From contig JASNZF010000002.1 in assembly GCA_048499805.1 (NCBI GenBank), forward strand, positions 124,001 to 188,000: 64,000 nt of DNA, given 5' to 3'. This document shows, one piece after another, positions 1-11,590 of this stretch. Made by a program: the position numbers and the translations under genes. The stretch is from JAWXBA01 sp048499805. Lineage in GTDB: Bacteria > Gemmatimonadota > Gemmatimonadetes > Gemmatimonadales > GWC2-71-9. Position 1 is the stretch's first letter; every line of letters starts with the position of its first letter. The notes beneath the pieces were generated by a model. The model was not told where the DNA came from. It was given only the letters and a program-made list of their open reading frames with translations, and did not search any database.

Positions 1-173
1 TACAGACCAATCGCAAGGTCGGCATGATCATGCTGAACGACGCCCTGATGGAGTTCGTCGACAAGAAGGTGATCGAGCCCCGCGAGGCCTACCTGAAGGC
101 CTCCGACAAGGCCTCCCTCGTCACCCAGCTCAAGCAGCGCAACCACGACGTGTCGTTCCTGGACGAGGTGTGA
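1..173 (+). CDS. pilT: Type IV pilus retraction ATPase PilT-like, C-terminal end (partial)
   Basis: Only the last 56 codons are visible, read from base 3 to the TGA at 171-173; the 5' part lies outside the window. The tail reads NDALMEFVDKKVIEPREAYLKA and then a lysine-rich end, which resembles the C terminus of the PilT/PilU hexameric ATPases that power type IV pilus retraction at the inner membrane. The ATP-binding domain cannot be seen, so PilT versus PilU is not resolved. The stop codon overlaps the GTG of the next gene (GTGA), so the two are translationally coupled. Confidence 0.65.
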   Translation, partial: QTNRKVGMIMLNDALMEFVDKKVIEPREAYLKASDKASLVTQLKQRNHDVSFLDEV

Positions 174-994
174 TCGCCGCCCCGGTGCTGGTCCTGGTCG
201 AGCCGCAGGACCTGGTCAACATCGCCAGCGCGGTCCGGATCGCGAAGAACTTCGGGGTGGAGCGGCTGCGGCTGGTCCGCCCCGTCGTCTTCGACGCCTG
301 GCGGATCGAGGGGATCGCCCACAATACCGCCGACATCCTCGAGCAGATCGTCATCGCCGACTCGCTCGAGGAGGCCCTCGCCGACACGGGCTACGCCGTG
401 GCCCTCACCGCCCGCGGCCGCGCCCAGAAGCGCTCCATCATGCGCCCCGACGAGGCCGCCTGGGAGCTGACCACCCGGGCCGAGGCGCGCCCCGTCGCGG
501 TGGTCTTCGGCCGCGAGGACAAGGGCCTCACCAACGACGAGCTCGATCGCTGCCACGCCCTGGTGACGATCGCCACCAATCCCGAGTACCGCTCGCTCAA
601 CCTCGCCCAGGCCGTCGCCATCATCTGCTACGAGTGCTTCCTCGCCCGGACCGGCGGCACCCAGCCATTCAAGGCCCCGCGGCACCGGGCCGACCCCGCC
701 ACCGGCGAGCAGCTGGCGCACCTCTTCGCCGACTGGGAGCGCGCCCTCTGGGCCATCGACTTCTTCAAGACCCGGCAGCCCGACCGCGTCATGCGCGGCT
801 TTCGCGAGCTGGTCTACCGCAGCGAGCCCGACGCCCGCGAGGCGGCGCTGCTCCGCGCGATCGGGATCGAGGTCCGCCGGTTCCTCGAGCGACAGGGGGT
901 CACCCTCCCCCCCCAGGCGTCGTCGCCCGGGGGGGCCGGGACCGCCGGCGGGGATCCCGACCTTCGTGATCCCGATTCGCCCGCTTCCGAATGA
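170..994 (+). CDS. TrmH/SpoU-family RNA 2'-O-methyltransferase (TrmJ-like)
   Basis: The 274-residue protein shows the three SPOUT motifs of the SpoU family: NIASAVRIAKNFG near residue 17 (motif 1, with the catalytic-type Arg), FGREDKGL near residue 113 (motif 2) and SLNLAQAVAII near residue 143 (motif 3, SAM-binding trefoil knot). The motif order and the N-terminal VLVEPQDLVNIAS match TrmJ, which methylates the 2'-hydroxyl of nucleotide 32 of tRNA; the exact target here is inferred. The last 30 residues are Gly/Pro/Asp-rich and look disordered. It starts with GTG inside the stop of the pilus gene, so it is probably co-transcribed with it. Confidence 0.85.
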   Translation: MIAAPVLVLVEPQDLVNIASAVRIAKNFGVERLRLVRPVVFDAWRIEGIAHNTADILEQIVIADSLEEALADTGYAVALTARGRAQKRSIMRPDEAAWELTTRAEARPVAVVFGREDKGLTNDELDRCHALVTIATNPEYRSLNLAQAVAIICYECFLARTGGTQPFKAPRHRADPATGEQLAHLFADWERALWAIDFFKTRQPDRVMRGFRELVYRSEPDAREAALLRAIGIEVRRFLERQGVTLPPQASSPGGAGTAGGDPDLRDPDSPASE

Positions 995-995
995 C

Positions 996-1023
996 TTGTA
1001 TCAGATGGTTAGCCGAGTATTTT
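996..1023 (+). promoter_or_regulatory. Possible sigma-70-type promoter of the act operon
   Basis: In the 139-base gap before actA there is TTGTAT (996-1001), a 16-base spacer and TATTTT (1018-1023). This AT-rich patch stands out in very GC-rich surroundings and lies about 110 bases before the actA start. The match is partial and the promoter consensus of this phylum is not certain. Confidence 0.35.
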
Positions 1024-1133
1024 TACCGGATTCCTGCCCAGAGAACCGGGGTGTGCCTTGAACGGTTGAGTTCGCCGGGCACCCTTGGTGCGGCTGTGGC
1101 CCGCTTTACCTGAATTCGCGGCGGAAGGCAGGC

Positions 1134-1736
1134 ATGCGCAAGCTCATCTTACTCGGCGTCGGTTCGGCTCTCGTGGCGGGGGCGGCATTCCTCCTGCCCT
1201 CGGCACGCACCGGGATCACCGCCCAGGAACCCGCCGCCCCGCGCGACTCGGCCACGGCGTACATCCTCGCCGCGTCCGACACCGCCCAGCTGCAGGGACC
1301 CCGGCAACCGATCTTCTTCCGGCACGACATCCATGCCGGCCAGTACAAGATCAGCTGCCAGTACTGCCACTACTCGGTCGGCGTGGCCAGTGAGCCGGGG
1401 ATCCCGTCGCTCGAGACCTGCATGGGGTGCCACCTCGTCGTCGGCGGCACCGCCGCGGATACCGCGGGACGCGCCGAGATCGCCAAGGTGCGAGCGGCGT
1501 GGAACGAGAAGCAGCCGGTGGAGTGGGTCCGGATCCACACCCTCGGCAAGCACGCCCACTTCCCGCACATGCGCCACATCAAGGCCATGGGGCCGAACGC
1601 CTGCGCCACCTGCCACGGTGACGTCGCCCGCATGCCGCAGGTCTACAAGGTCAACAACGTCAACAACATGGGCTGGTGCATCAGCTGTCACGTCGAGCGC
1701 AACGTCTCGCGTGATTGCTCGGTGTGCCACTACTGA
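1134..1736 (+). CDS. actA: Alternative complex III subunit ActA, pentaheme cytochrome c
   Basis: The 200-residue protein has an N-terminal hydrophobic anchor/signal (about residues 4-24) followed by five CxxCH haem-binding motifs: CQYCH, CMGCH, CATCH, CISCH and CSVCH, the last at the extreme C terminus. Five c-haems plus FRHDIHAG and the NNVNNMGWC stretch are characteristic of ActA, the periplasmic electron-transfer subunit of alternative complex III, which oxidises quinol and passes electrons to a soluble carrier or oxidase. It is the first gene of the act operon, and actB starts 17 bases after its stop. Confidence 0.95.
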   Translation: MRKLILLGVGSALVAGAAFLLPSARTGITAQEPAAPRDSATAYILAASDTAQLQGPRQPIFFRHDIHAGQYKISCQYCHYSVGVASEPGIPSLETCMGCHLVVGGTAADTAGRAEIAKVRAAWNEKQPVEWVRIHTLGKHAHFPHMRHIKAMGPNACATCHGDVARMPQVYKVNNVNNMGWCISCHVERNVSRDCSVCHY

Positions 1737-1753
1737 GCGGACCCGGAGTGTCG

Positions 1754-4747
<2,994 letters not shown>

Positions 4748-4750
4748 TCC

Positions 4751-6097
4751 ATGGGCGCCATCGCGCACGACGGCATGCCGCGGGAACAGACCCACGCCGA
4801 GGTCACCCGCGACGTCCTGGCCACCCTGGGCACCCCGAGCCGGGGCTACTACCTGGCCCTGTTCGCCGCCATCGGGATGTTCCTGGTCGGGCTGCTGACC
4901 TTCTTGATCCTGCTGCGGGACGGCCTCGGCCACGCCGGCTACAACCCGCCGATCATGTGGTCGGTCTACATCACGACCTTCGTCTTCTGGGTCGGCATCG
5001 GCCACGCCGGCACCCTGATCTCGGCGATCCTGTTCCTGTTCCGCTCGCCCTGGCGGACCGCGGTCTACCGCTCCACCGAGGCGATGACGGTATTCGCCGT
5101 CATGACGGCGGCGCTTTTCCCGATCATCCACATCGGCCGCCAGTGGATCTTCTACTGGCTCCTGCCGTACCCGAACCAGCGCTTCCTGTGGCCGAACTTC
5201 AAGTCGCCGCTGGTATGGGACGTCTTCGCGATCAGCACCTACTTCACCGTCTCCGCCACCTTCCTGGTGGTCGGCCTGGTGCCGGACATCGCCGCGGTGC
5301 GCGACAAGGTCTCGGGCTGGCGCAAGAAGGTCTATGAGCTCTGCTCCCTCGGCTGGACCGGCGCCGACAGCCAGTGGCGGCACTACACCCGGGGCTACCT
5401 CTACCTGGCCGCGCTGGCCACCCCGCTGGTGCTCTCGGTCCACTCCGTCGTCTCCTGGGACTTCGCGGTCTCGATCGTGCCGGGCTGGCACGGGACGATC
5501 TTCGCGCCCTATTTCGTGGCCGGCGCGATCTACTCCGGCATCGGGATGGTGCTGACCCTGATCATCCCGCTCCGCAAGGTGCTCAAGGTCGAGCACATGA
5601 TCACCGACTACCACTTCGACAACCTGGCCAAGCTGACCCTCTTCACCGGGTCGATCCTGTTCTACGCCTACGCCATGGAGTACTTCGTCGCCTGGTACAG
5701 CTCGAACACCTTCGAGCAGACCACCTTCTGGCGGCGGGCCTTCGGGCCGATGTGGTGGGGCGGCTGGAGCATGATCATCTGCAACGCCTTCGTGTCGCAG
5801 CTGCTCTGGTTCAAGAAGATCCGGACCAACCTCACGTCGCTGTTCATCATCTCGATCTTCATCAACATCGGGATGTGGTTCGAGCGCTACGTCATCATCA
5901 ACTCGCTGTCGTCCGACTACCTCCCCTACGCCTGGGACCAGATGAATCCCACCTGGGCCGACTGGGGCATCCTGCTGGGCTCGTTCGGCTGGTTCCTGAT
6001 GTACTTCCTCCTCTTTGCGCGGACGTTCCCGATCGTCGCCATCCAGGAGATCAAGGAGATGATTCCGATGCCCCGCCGGAAGAAGGGAGCGCACTGA
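4751..6097 (+). CDS. actC: Alternative complex III subunit ActC, NrfD-type quinol-site membrane protein
   Basis: The 448-residue polytopic membrane protein of the NrfD/PsrC family has about ten hydrophobic segments, beginning near residue 35. In alternative complex III, ActC carries the quinol-oxidation site next to the Fe-S chain of ActB and contains a candidate proton path. ActF in the same operon is a second member of the family. Its stop overlaps the actD start (TGATG). Confidence 0.93.
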   Translation: MGAIAHDGMPREQTHAEVTRDVLATLGTPSRGYYLALFAAIGMFLVGLLTFLILLRDGLGHAGYNPPIMWSVYITTFVFWVGIGHAGTLISAILFLFRSPWRTAVYRSTEAMTVFAVMTAALFPIIHIGRQWIFYWLLPYPNQRFLWPNFKSPLVWDVFAISTYFTVSATFLVVGLVPDIAAVRDKVSGWRKKVYELCSLGWTGADSQWRHYTRGYLYLAALATPLVLSVHSVVSWDFAVSIVPGWHGTIFAPYFVAGAIYSGIGMVLTLIIPLRKVLKVEHMITDYHFDNLAKLTLFTGSILFYAYAMEYFVAWYSSNTFEQTTFWRRAFGPMWWGGWSMIICNAFVSQLLWFKKIRTNLTSLFIISIFINIGMWFERYVIINSLSSDYLPYAWDQMNPTWADWGILLGSFGWFLMYFLLFARTFPIVAIQEIKEMIPMPRRKKGAH

Positions 6098-6609
6098 TGG
6101 CCAGCCGCGTTCCCGGCGTCCTCGGCGCGTTCGAGGAGATCGACGCCGCCACCGATGCCATCCACGCCCTCCGCGCCCGTGGCCACGGCGACCTGACGGT
6201 CTATTCCGCCGCGCCCAACCACGAGCTCGAGGAGGCGCTGGCCCAGCCCAAGAGCTGGGTCCGGCTCTTCACCCTGGTCGGCGGGCTCACCGGCTGTGCC
6301 TCCGGCTTCGGGATGACCCTCTGGATGTCCTACGACTGGCCGCTCCTGGTGGGCGGCAAGCCGATCGGGGCGATTCCGCCCTACGTGGTGCTCGCCTTCG
6401 AGCTGACCATCCTCTTCGGGTCCCTCTTCACCGTGGCCGGGATGATCATCCTCTCCATCATGAAGTCCCTGAAGGGCCGGCCCTATCATCCGCGCTTCAG
6501 CGACGACCGGATCGGCATCTTCGCGCCGTGCGGTCCCCAGGAAGCCGAGGCGATCGTCCGATTGATGCGGGACGCCGGGTCGGTGGAGGTGCAGCATGAG
6601 GCGGCCTGA
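6097..6609 (+). CDS. actD: Alternative complex III subunit ActD (DUF3341)
   Basis: The 170-residue protein has a soluble N-terminal part (VLGAFEEIDAATDAIHALRARGHGDLTVYS), then two hydrophobic segments around residues 57-80 and 92-118, and a soluble tail with DRIGIFAPC. This is the DUF3341 layout of ActD, a cytoplasm-facing membrane subunit of alternative complex III. The start at 6097 overlaps the actC stop by one base, and the tail overlaps actE by 14 bases. Confidence 0.92.
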   Translation: MASRVPGVLGAFEEIDAATDAIHALRARGHGDLTVYSAAPNHELEEALAQPKSWVRLFTLVGGLTGCASGFGMTLWMSYDWPLLVGGKPIGAIPPYVVLAFELTILFGSLFTVAGMIILSIMKSLKGRPYHPRFSDDRIGIFAPCGPQEAEAIVRLMRDAGSVEVQHEAA

Positions 6610-7183
6610 GATGCGCTCCCTGCTCGCCGCGCTCGCGCTCGCCGGCCTGGGTGGCTGCAACTTCTACTACAACACCCTGCCCTCGCCCGATGACGCCCTG
6701 AAGCTGGTGCCCTACTTCGATCACATGATCAAGAGCCAGGCGCCGTCGCCGTACCAGCGGCTCGACATTCCCCGCAACACCGTGGCGGGCACCGTGCCGA
6801 TCAACCGCTTCGAGCATGACTGGGGCGATGAGTTCCGGGCCGGCGTCACCACTACCGCCGACGCGCTGGTCAATCCGACCCTCGCGACGGTGGAGACCAC
6901 CCTCGCCAAGGGCGACACCCTGTTCCATACGTATTGTGCCCTCTGCCATGGTCCGGCCGGGAACCTCGGCGGCACCGTCGGTCCGCGGGTCGGCGCCCCG
7001 TCGCTGATGACCGTCTCGGCCCGCGACCGGTCCGATGGCTACCTCTACAGCATCATCCGGTACGGCCGCGGCGTCATGTCCCGCTACGGTGACAAGATCC
7101 CGCGCCCCGAGGACCGGTGGGCCATCGTGAACTACGTGCGGACCCTGCAGGCCGCCCAGCCGCTGCCCGCGGGAGGCAACTGA
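6596..7183 (+). CDS. actE: Alternative complex III subunit ActE, monohaem cytochrome c lipoprotein
   Basis: The 195-residue protein begins with a lipoprotein signal ending in LGGC (lipid-anchored Cys near residue 21). It has one haem-binding motif, CALCH, near residue 118 in a class I cytochrome c fold; the methionine in RYGRGVMSRYG is the likely sixth ligand. ActE is the exit-side cytochrome of alternative complex III. The ATG at 6596 has a GGAGG six bases upstream, inside actD, which favours it over the ATG at 6611. The stop overlaps the actF start. Confidence 0.92.
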   Translation: MRRPEMRSLLAALALAGLGGCNFYYNTLPSPDDALKLVPYFDHMIKSQAPSPYQRLDIPRNTVAGTVPINRFEHDWGDEFRAGVTTTADALVNPTLATVETTLAKGDTLFHTYCALCHGPAGNLGGTVGPRVGAPSLMTVSARDRSDGYLYSIIRYGRGVMSRYGDKIPRPEDRWAIVNYVRTLQAAQPLPAGGN

Positions 7184-8469
7184 TGAACGCCGAAGCGCTG
7201 CGCGAGCGCCTGGCCGAGCGGGCGGTGGCCGGCCGCTGGGGCGCCCTGACCACCGGGGGAACCGTCCTGGCCGCCCTCGGGCTCTCCCTGTTCGTCCTGG
7301 CCCTGAACGGCGAGACCGCCCACCGGGCCTGGCAGGTCTTCCACGTCAACTGGATCTTCTGGACCGGCATCGCCGGCGGCAGTCTGGCGCTGACCGCGGT
7401 GCACAAGATCGCCAATGCCAAGTGGTCCGGCGTCATCCTGCGCTTCGGGCAGGCGGCGGTGGCGTTCCTGCCGATCTCCTTCCTGGCCATGGTGCTGGTC
7501 CAGACCCTGGGCTACGACGCCATCTACGGCCACATGCACGAGGAGCTGCACGGGCTGCCCCACGCCAAGGAAGTCTGGCTCTCGCATCCGGTCATGTTTG
7601 CCCGGCTCGCCATCGCGATGGGTGCGCTCTTCCTGGTCGGCTGGGCCATGATCAAGGCCGACCTGCTCCCCGACCTGCACGCCGTGCGCCACAAGGTCGA
7701 TGCCGGGCGGCAGGCGCTCTACGACCGGTGGCTGGCCGGGTACGACGCCTCGCCCGCCGGCGCCGCAGCCCACGAGGCCAAGATCCACCGGCTGGCCCCG
7801 GCCTACGCCGTGCTCTATGCCCTGGTCTTCAGCATCATCGCCTTCGACGGCATGATGGCGCTGCAGCCGCACTGGTTCAGCAACCTGTTCGGTGGCTGGT
7901 ACTTCATGGGGTCGTTCCTGGGCGGCCACACCCTGCTGGCGCTTGCCATGCTCTACGGCGCCCGCCACCTCGGGATCACCGACCTGGTCAGCCCCAAGCA
8001 GCGGCACGACCTGGGCAAGCTCATCTTCGGGTTCAGCGTCTTCTGGACCTACCTGATGTGGTCGCAGTTCCTGGTCATCTGGTACGGCAACCTCCCCGAG
8101 GAGACCGGATTCGTCTTCTCGCGGCTCTGGGGCGACTGGCGCCCGCTCGGCGCCACCGTCTTTGCGGGGATGTTCCTGATTCCCTTCGCCGGGCTGATCG
8201 GCGAGGCCCCCAAGAAGAACCGCCTGACCCTGGGCTTCTTCTCCCTGGTGAGCTTCTCCGCGCTCTTCCTCGAGCGGTACCTCCTGGTCCTGCCCTCCGT
8301 CGCCGAGCACAACGGCCCGGAACTGGGCCTGGCCGAGGTGGGTCCCACGATTGCGTTCCTGGGCCTCTTCATGGTGGCCTATGGGATGTTCGCCCGGACC
8401 TTCCCGATGATCTCGCCGCGACTGGCGGAGATCACCCTGCACAAGGAAGCCAGCGGGCACGGGCACTAG
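7183..8469 (+). CDS. actF: Alternative complex III subunit ActF, NrfD-like membrane protein
   Basis: The 428-residue polytopic membrane protein is a divergent NrfD relative with about ten hydrophobic helices. It contains His-rich loops such as GHMHEELHGLPHAKE near residue 116. ActF packs against ActC in the membrane core of alternative complex III but carries no Fe-S-coupled quinol site. It begins at ATG 7183, overlapping the actE stop, and is the last gene of the operon. No cytochrome oxidase genes follow. Confidence 0.92.
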   Translation: MNAEALRERLAERAVAGRWGALTTGGTVLAALGLSLFVLALNGETAHRAWQVFHVNWIFWTGIAGGSLALTAVHKIANAKWSGVILRFGQAAVAFLPISFLAMVLVQTLGYDAIYGHMHEELHGLPHAKEVWLSHPVMFARLAIAMGALFLVGWAMIKADLLPDLHAVRHKVDAGRQALYDRWLAGYDASPAGAAAHEAKIHRLAPAYAVLYALVFSIIAFDGMMALQPHWFSNLFGGWYFMGSFLGGHTLLALAMLYGARHLGITDLVSPKQRHDLGKLIFGFSVFWTYLMWSQFLVIWYGNLPEETGFVFSRLWGDWRPLGATVFAGMFLIPFAGLIGEAPKKNRLTLGFFSLVSFSALFLERYLLVLPSVAEHNGPELGLAEVGPTIAFLGLFMVAYGMFARTFPMISPRLAEITLHKEASGHGH

Positions 8470-8514
8470 GCGGCCCGCTCCGCCGGGGCCGGCAGCGGCG
8501 TCCTGCCATGACGC

Positions 8515-8550
8515 ACGAAGGGCCTCCCATCCGGGAGGCCCTTCGTCTTT
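8515..8550 (+). terminator. Rho-independent terminator after actF
   Basis: A perfect 14-bp stem (8515-8528 with 8533-8546) around the loop ATCC is followed by CTTT. It lies 45 bases after the actF stop and just before the convergent anti-sigma gene, so it closes the act operon. Confidence 0.85.
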
Positions 8551-8566
8551 CGGGGATGCTCCCCCG

Positions 8567-9607
8567 TCAGCGGATGGTCAGCGACTTGGTCAGTTCGTCG
8601 AGCGCACTGGCCTCGAGGTAGCCGGCGATCGCGGCCACCCGGATCGAGCGCCGCGTCCCGCCGGTCGTCGCACTCACGTAGTCCACGGGAGTCCGGATCG
8701 GCTGGCTGGTGTGGACCGCCCCATCGGTCTTGGCGATCACGTCGGAGAGGATGCCGCTGAGCCGGTCGGCCGGCCCCTCGATCGAGCGGATGATCCGGCC
8801 GGACGGATCCTGGTGCGCCACCATGACGAGCGGACGCTCATCGGGGCCGAGCAACTGGACCTGAATCTCGACCACCGGCATCCCGTGGATCCGGGGGACG
8901 ACGTCCCCGGTCAGGGCGGCGGCCTCGGTCCAGGAGACCGTCCGCCACACCCCCGGGGCCGGGAATTCGGCGCTGTAGCTGGTCGCGTCGAGGCTGCTCA
9001 CCGTCAGGGCCATCGGCGTGACGCCGGGGCTCTCGACGCTTGCCACCCGGCGCGGCGCGGCGCGCTCGATCGGGTCGGGCTCCCAGCCGGGATCGGGTTG
9101 GGTGCTGGCTGCCGGTCGCGCGGCCTGGCTGGCGGGGGTGGTGCTGAGGGGGAGGACCGAACTGAGCAGCGGGCTGCCGAAGCTGAACCGGTTCGGCGCG
9201 TCGTTGGATGCCAGTTGGCCTGCCGCCGGGGAGTTCGAACCCGGCGCGACGGGGGCGAGGCCGCGCGCGCTCCAGCCCACGGCGATCAGCAGCGCCACCC
9301 CGGCGGCCTGCGCACCGCGGCGGGTCCAGGTGGTCCCTGCCGAGGCCCGGGACGAGGGGATCCCGTCCTGCTCCATTCGCCGGGTGTTCGCCCGCAGCAT
9401 CAGGGCGGCAAACGCGGGCCGCCGGGACAGTGGCGGGACCAGGTCGCCCAGCAGCGCAGTGGTGCGGTCGCGCAGGGCGGCGATCTGGTCGCGGACGTGC
9501 CGGCAGCGAATGCAGCCGGCCAGGTGGCACTCGATCTCCACGCACTGCGAGCGGCTCAGTGCCTGGTCCAGGTAGGCGTGGAGTTCGTCCTCAGGAATGT
9601 GCCGCAT
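8567..9607 (-). CDS. zf-HC2 anti-sigma factor, membrane-anchored
   Basis: About 346 residues from the ATG at 9607; an in-frame ATG at 9637 would add ten residues. The N terminus holds the zinc-binding HLAGCIRC motif (Hx3CxxC) of ZAS-domain anti-sigma factors. A hydrophobic segment near residue 105 (GVALLIAVGWSARGLAP) is followed by a ~220-residue extracytoplasmic domain of no recognised family. It overlaps the end of the sigma gene (9591-10109), the usual arrangement for a sigma/anti-sigma pair: it should hold the sigma factor at the membrane until an envelope signal arrives. Confidence 0.82.
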   Translation of the reverse strand: MRHIPEDELHAYLDQALSRSQCVEIECHLAGCIRCRHVRDQIAALRDRTTALLGDLVPPLSRRPAFAALMLRANTRRMEQDGIPSSRASAGTTWTRRGAQAAGVALLIAVGWSARGLAPVAPGSNSPAAGQLASNDAPNRFSFGSPLLSSVLPLSTTPASQAARPAASTQPDPGWEPDPIERAAPRRVASVESPGVTPMALTVSSLDATSYSAEFPAPGVWRTVSWTEAAALTGDVVPRIHGMPVVEIQVQLLGPDERPLVMVAHQDPSGRIIRSIEGPADRLSGILSDVIAKTDGAVHTSQPIRTPVDYVSATTGGTRRSIRVAAIAGYLEASALDELTKSLTIR

Positions 9608-10109
9608 GCTGCTTTCGTCCGGCTTCCTGCCGGTCATAGGTCTCGATCAGGCGCTTCCGCGCACGCGCCAGCGTGGTACCGACGGCGCCCACCGCCAACC
9701 CGCTCTGCTCGGCGATCTCGGGGTAGCTCAGTCCAGCATCCCACAGGAGCAGGACCTCGCGGTCGCGGTCGGTCAACTCCGAAAGGGCCTCCTGGACCTG
9801 GGCGCGCCGCTCGTCGTGCTCCACCGCCTCGTCCGCCGGGGTCTCCGGCGTGGACAGCATCGCGGGTTCGTTGGTCAGGAGGGTCAGGTGGCGCCGGCGG
9901 CGGATCGCCGACCGGGCCTCGTCACGGGCCAGGTTCGCGGCGACCGCGAAGACCCAAGCCCGGGGCTTCTCGGGGCGGTGGGCCATGGCGCGAATGAAGA
10001 CTTCCTGGGCCAGGTCCTCAGCCCGATCCGCATCCCACACCTTCCGGTACAGGAACCGGACGACCGAGGCATATGTGGTCTGGTAAAGTCGCTCGAGTTC
10101 GTCTTTCAT
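9591..10109 (-). CDS. ECF-family RNA polymerase sigma factor
   Basis: The 172-residue protein has sigma region 2 (LYRKVWDADRAEDLAQEVFIRA, residues ~20-41), a VFAVAANLARDEAR helix, and region 4 with the helix-turn-helix SYPEIAEQSGLAVGAVGTTLARARKRL near residue 130. This is the minimal two-domain ECF sigma factor. A good ribosome-binding site (GGGGAGG) precedes the ATG at 10109. It is paired with the zf-HC2 protein encoded immediately downstream. Confidence 0.92.
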   Translation of the reverse strand: MKDELERLYQTTYASVVRFLYRKVWDADRAEDLAQEVFIRAMAHRPEKPRAWVFAVAANLARDEARSAIRRRRHLTLLTNEPAMLSTPETPADEAVEHDERRAQVQEALSELTDRDREVLLLWDAGLSYPEIAEQSGLAVGAVGTTLARARKRLIETYDRQEAGRKQHAAHS

Positions 10110-10181
10110 GCGAACCTCCCCAGGTTGTCAGGCGGATCATAGGGGTGACGTCCGGCCGCCTGGCACCTTGCACAGGCCGAC

Positions 10182-10925
10182 CTATCGGCGCCGCTTTGGC
10201 TTGGCGAATACGCAGCCCGGATGCAGCTCCTCGTTCTTGGGCGGCCAATCACTGCAGAGCGCCGGCTTGGCCGGCCGACCGTCCGCCCGTACCCTTCCAT
10301 GCAGCGTGCATGCCACCCCGTCGGCACCAAGATATCCACACGCAGAGATCAGCTCGGCCTCCAGGGCAAAATCGCTGTCCCGGTTCACCTTGCAGAGATA
10401 GGGCGCCTTCCGGTGGCGGACCAGCGCCTCCAGCTTCTTCTCACGCTTGGTGCACATGATTTCGACGGTCATGTCCCGACAGCAGGCGGCCTTCTGCTTG
10501 TGGTCTGACGTCTCGCAACGCGCTGTGGCACAAGGGTTTGCCCCGTCGACGACGGGAAGGCTCCGCGTTGGCGCCGGTGCCATCGGCAAATCCCTGGTCA
10601 CCAGCATGCGACCGTCCACCACCCGGAACTTGTCCCCTCCCAGCTGCCTTGGCTGGGCCTTCGGGTAACTCACCTTGGGGGTCTTTCCACGGTAGCCGTG
10701 GGCGGCGCAGCGCGAGGTTCCATTGCCCTGATCTTTCAGGTGGCGGCAGGGGATGTGGAAAACTGTGTCCGAATAGAGGTCACCATCGTCCTCCCAGAGG
10801 ACACCGAAGGAAACCCGTTCGGTATGCCCCAGCGCCCAGGTCGCCTCGTGGTCGCTGGTGGTGGGGTTCTCGTCGGGTGAGGTGAGGCGGAGCGTGAGGG
10901 CGAGCGACTGACACTGGGAGCCCAT
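10182..10925 (-). CDS. Cys-rich protein resembling the YkgJ/UPF0153 metal-binding family
   Basis: About 247 residues from the ATG at 10925; ATGs at 10955 and 10994 are also possible and none has a clear ribosome-binding site. There are thirteen cysteines. The C-terminal half has AACCRDMTVEI, then ACGYLGADGVACTLHGRVR, then PALCSDWPP. This follows the YkgJ/UPF0153 pattern of CC, CxxL..DGxCxxH..R and CxxxP, a family thought to chelate iron or zinc. The N-terminal half has a partial second copy (HIPCRHL..SRCAAHGYRG). The molecular role of the family is not established. It is transcribed divergently from the cupredoxin gene. Confidence 0.55.
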   Translation of the reverse strand: MGSQCQSLALTLRLTSPDENPTTSDHEATWALGHTERVSFGVLWEDDGDLYSDTVFHIPCRHLKDQGNGTSRCAAHGYRGKTPKVSYPKAQPRQLGGDKFRVVDGRMLVTRDLPMAPAPTRSLPVVDGANPCATARCETSDHKQKAACCRDMTVEIMCTKREKKLEALVRHRKAPYLCKVNRDSDFALEAELISACGYLGADGVACTLHGRVRADGRPAKPALCSDWPPKNEELHPGCVFAKPKRRR

Positions 10926-10996
10926 GCGTTGGCATGGAGGAGGAGTTGAGGCCATGGGGAGGAAAGATAGTTGGGTCTGGCACTCCTGTCCCATGT

Positions 10997-11023
10997 ATTG
11001 TATCTTTGTGAACTTATTCACAA
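10997..11023 (-). promoter_or_regulatory. Promoter-like element of the Cys-rich gene with a CRP/FNR-type palindrome
   Basis: Bases 11006-11023 form the perfect 18-bp palindrome TTGTGAACTTATTCACAA, which contains TGTGA-N6-TCACA, the classic CRP half-site arrangement. On the minus strand its left end supplies a -35-like TTGTGA (11023-11018), followed after 15 bases by TACAAT (11002-10997). The site lies in the intergenic region between the divergent Cys-rich and cupredoxin genes, so one regulator could act on both. Confidence 0.55.
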
Positions 11024-11108
11024 GGGCGCGTTGGCACGGCGGTTATCGGGTCAGGGCGATGGCAGCAGCAGGACTCACTCACATCGGGTACCGGAGGATG
11101 GACAGCGT

Positions 11109-11570
11109 ATGCGGATGACAGCGGCAGTGGCAGGCTTGGTGTTGATGGTGGCGGCGTGTGGCGGTGGGGCGGATGCTCCGGCGGCGGATCCGGCCGCGAC
11201 TCCCGAGCCGGCGGCTCCGGCCGCGGCGATGGGCGCGACTCACGATGTCCAGATGGTGCTCGAGGGCTCGGCGTACCTGTACGTGCCGGCGCAGCTGACG
11301 ATCAAGTCGGGCGACGTGGTGGTGTTCCACAACACCAGCGGTGGCCCGCACAACGTCCAGTTCTATCCGGACAGCATCCCGGCTGGCGCGCAGGAAGTCC
11401 TCGCCGCTGCCATGCCGAACCAGATGAGCCCGCTTGCCGGCGAACTGCTGGTGGAGCCGAACGCGACCTACACGATCTCGTTTGCGGGCGCCCCGGCGGG
11501 CGACTATGCCTTCATGTGCCTGCCGCACCTGGCCATGAACATGCGGGGCAAGATCACCGTCACGCCCTGA
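11109..11570 (+). CDS. Plastocyanin/azurin-family cupredoxin lipoprotein
   Basis: About 153 residues from ATG 11109, chosen because GGAGG lies 11 bases upstream and a lipoprotein signal follows at once (LVLMVAACGG, lipid-anchored Cys near residue 16). An Ala/Pro-rich linker leads to a type-1 copper domain. The ligands are visible as His in GGPHNVQF and Cys, His, Met in CLPHLAMNM, with plastocyanin spacing (C, C+3 His, C+8 Met). Such membrane-anchored blue-copper proteins carry electrons in the periplasm; serving alternative complex III encoded nearby is possible but inferred. Confidence 0.88.
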   Translation: MRMTAAVAGLVLMVAACGGGADAPAADPAATPEPAAPAAAMGATHDVQMVLEGSAYLYVPAQLTIKSGDVVVFHNTSGGPHNVQFYPDSIPAGAQEVLAAAMPNQMSPLAGELLVEPNATYTISFAGAPAGDYAFMCLPHLAMNMRGKITVTP

Positions 11571-11590
11571 TCCATTGGCGTACGGTAGAA

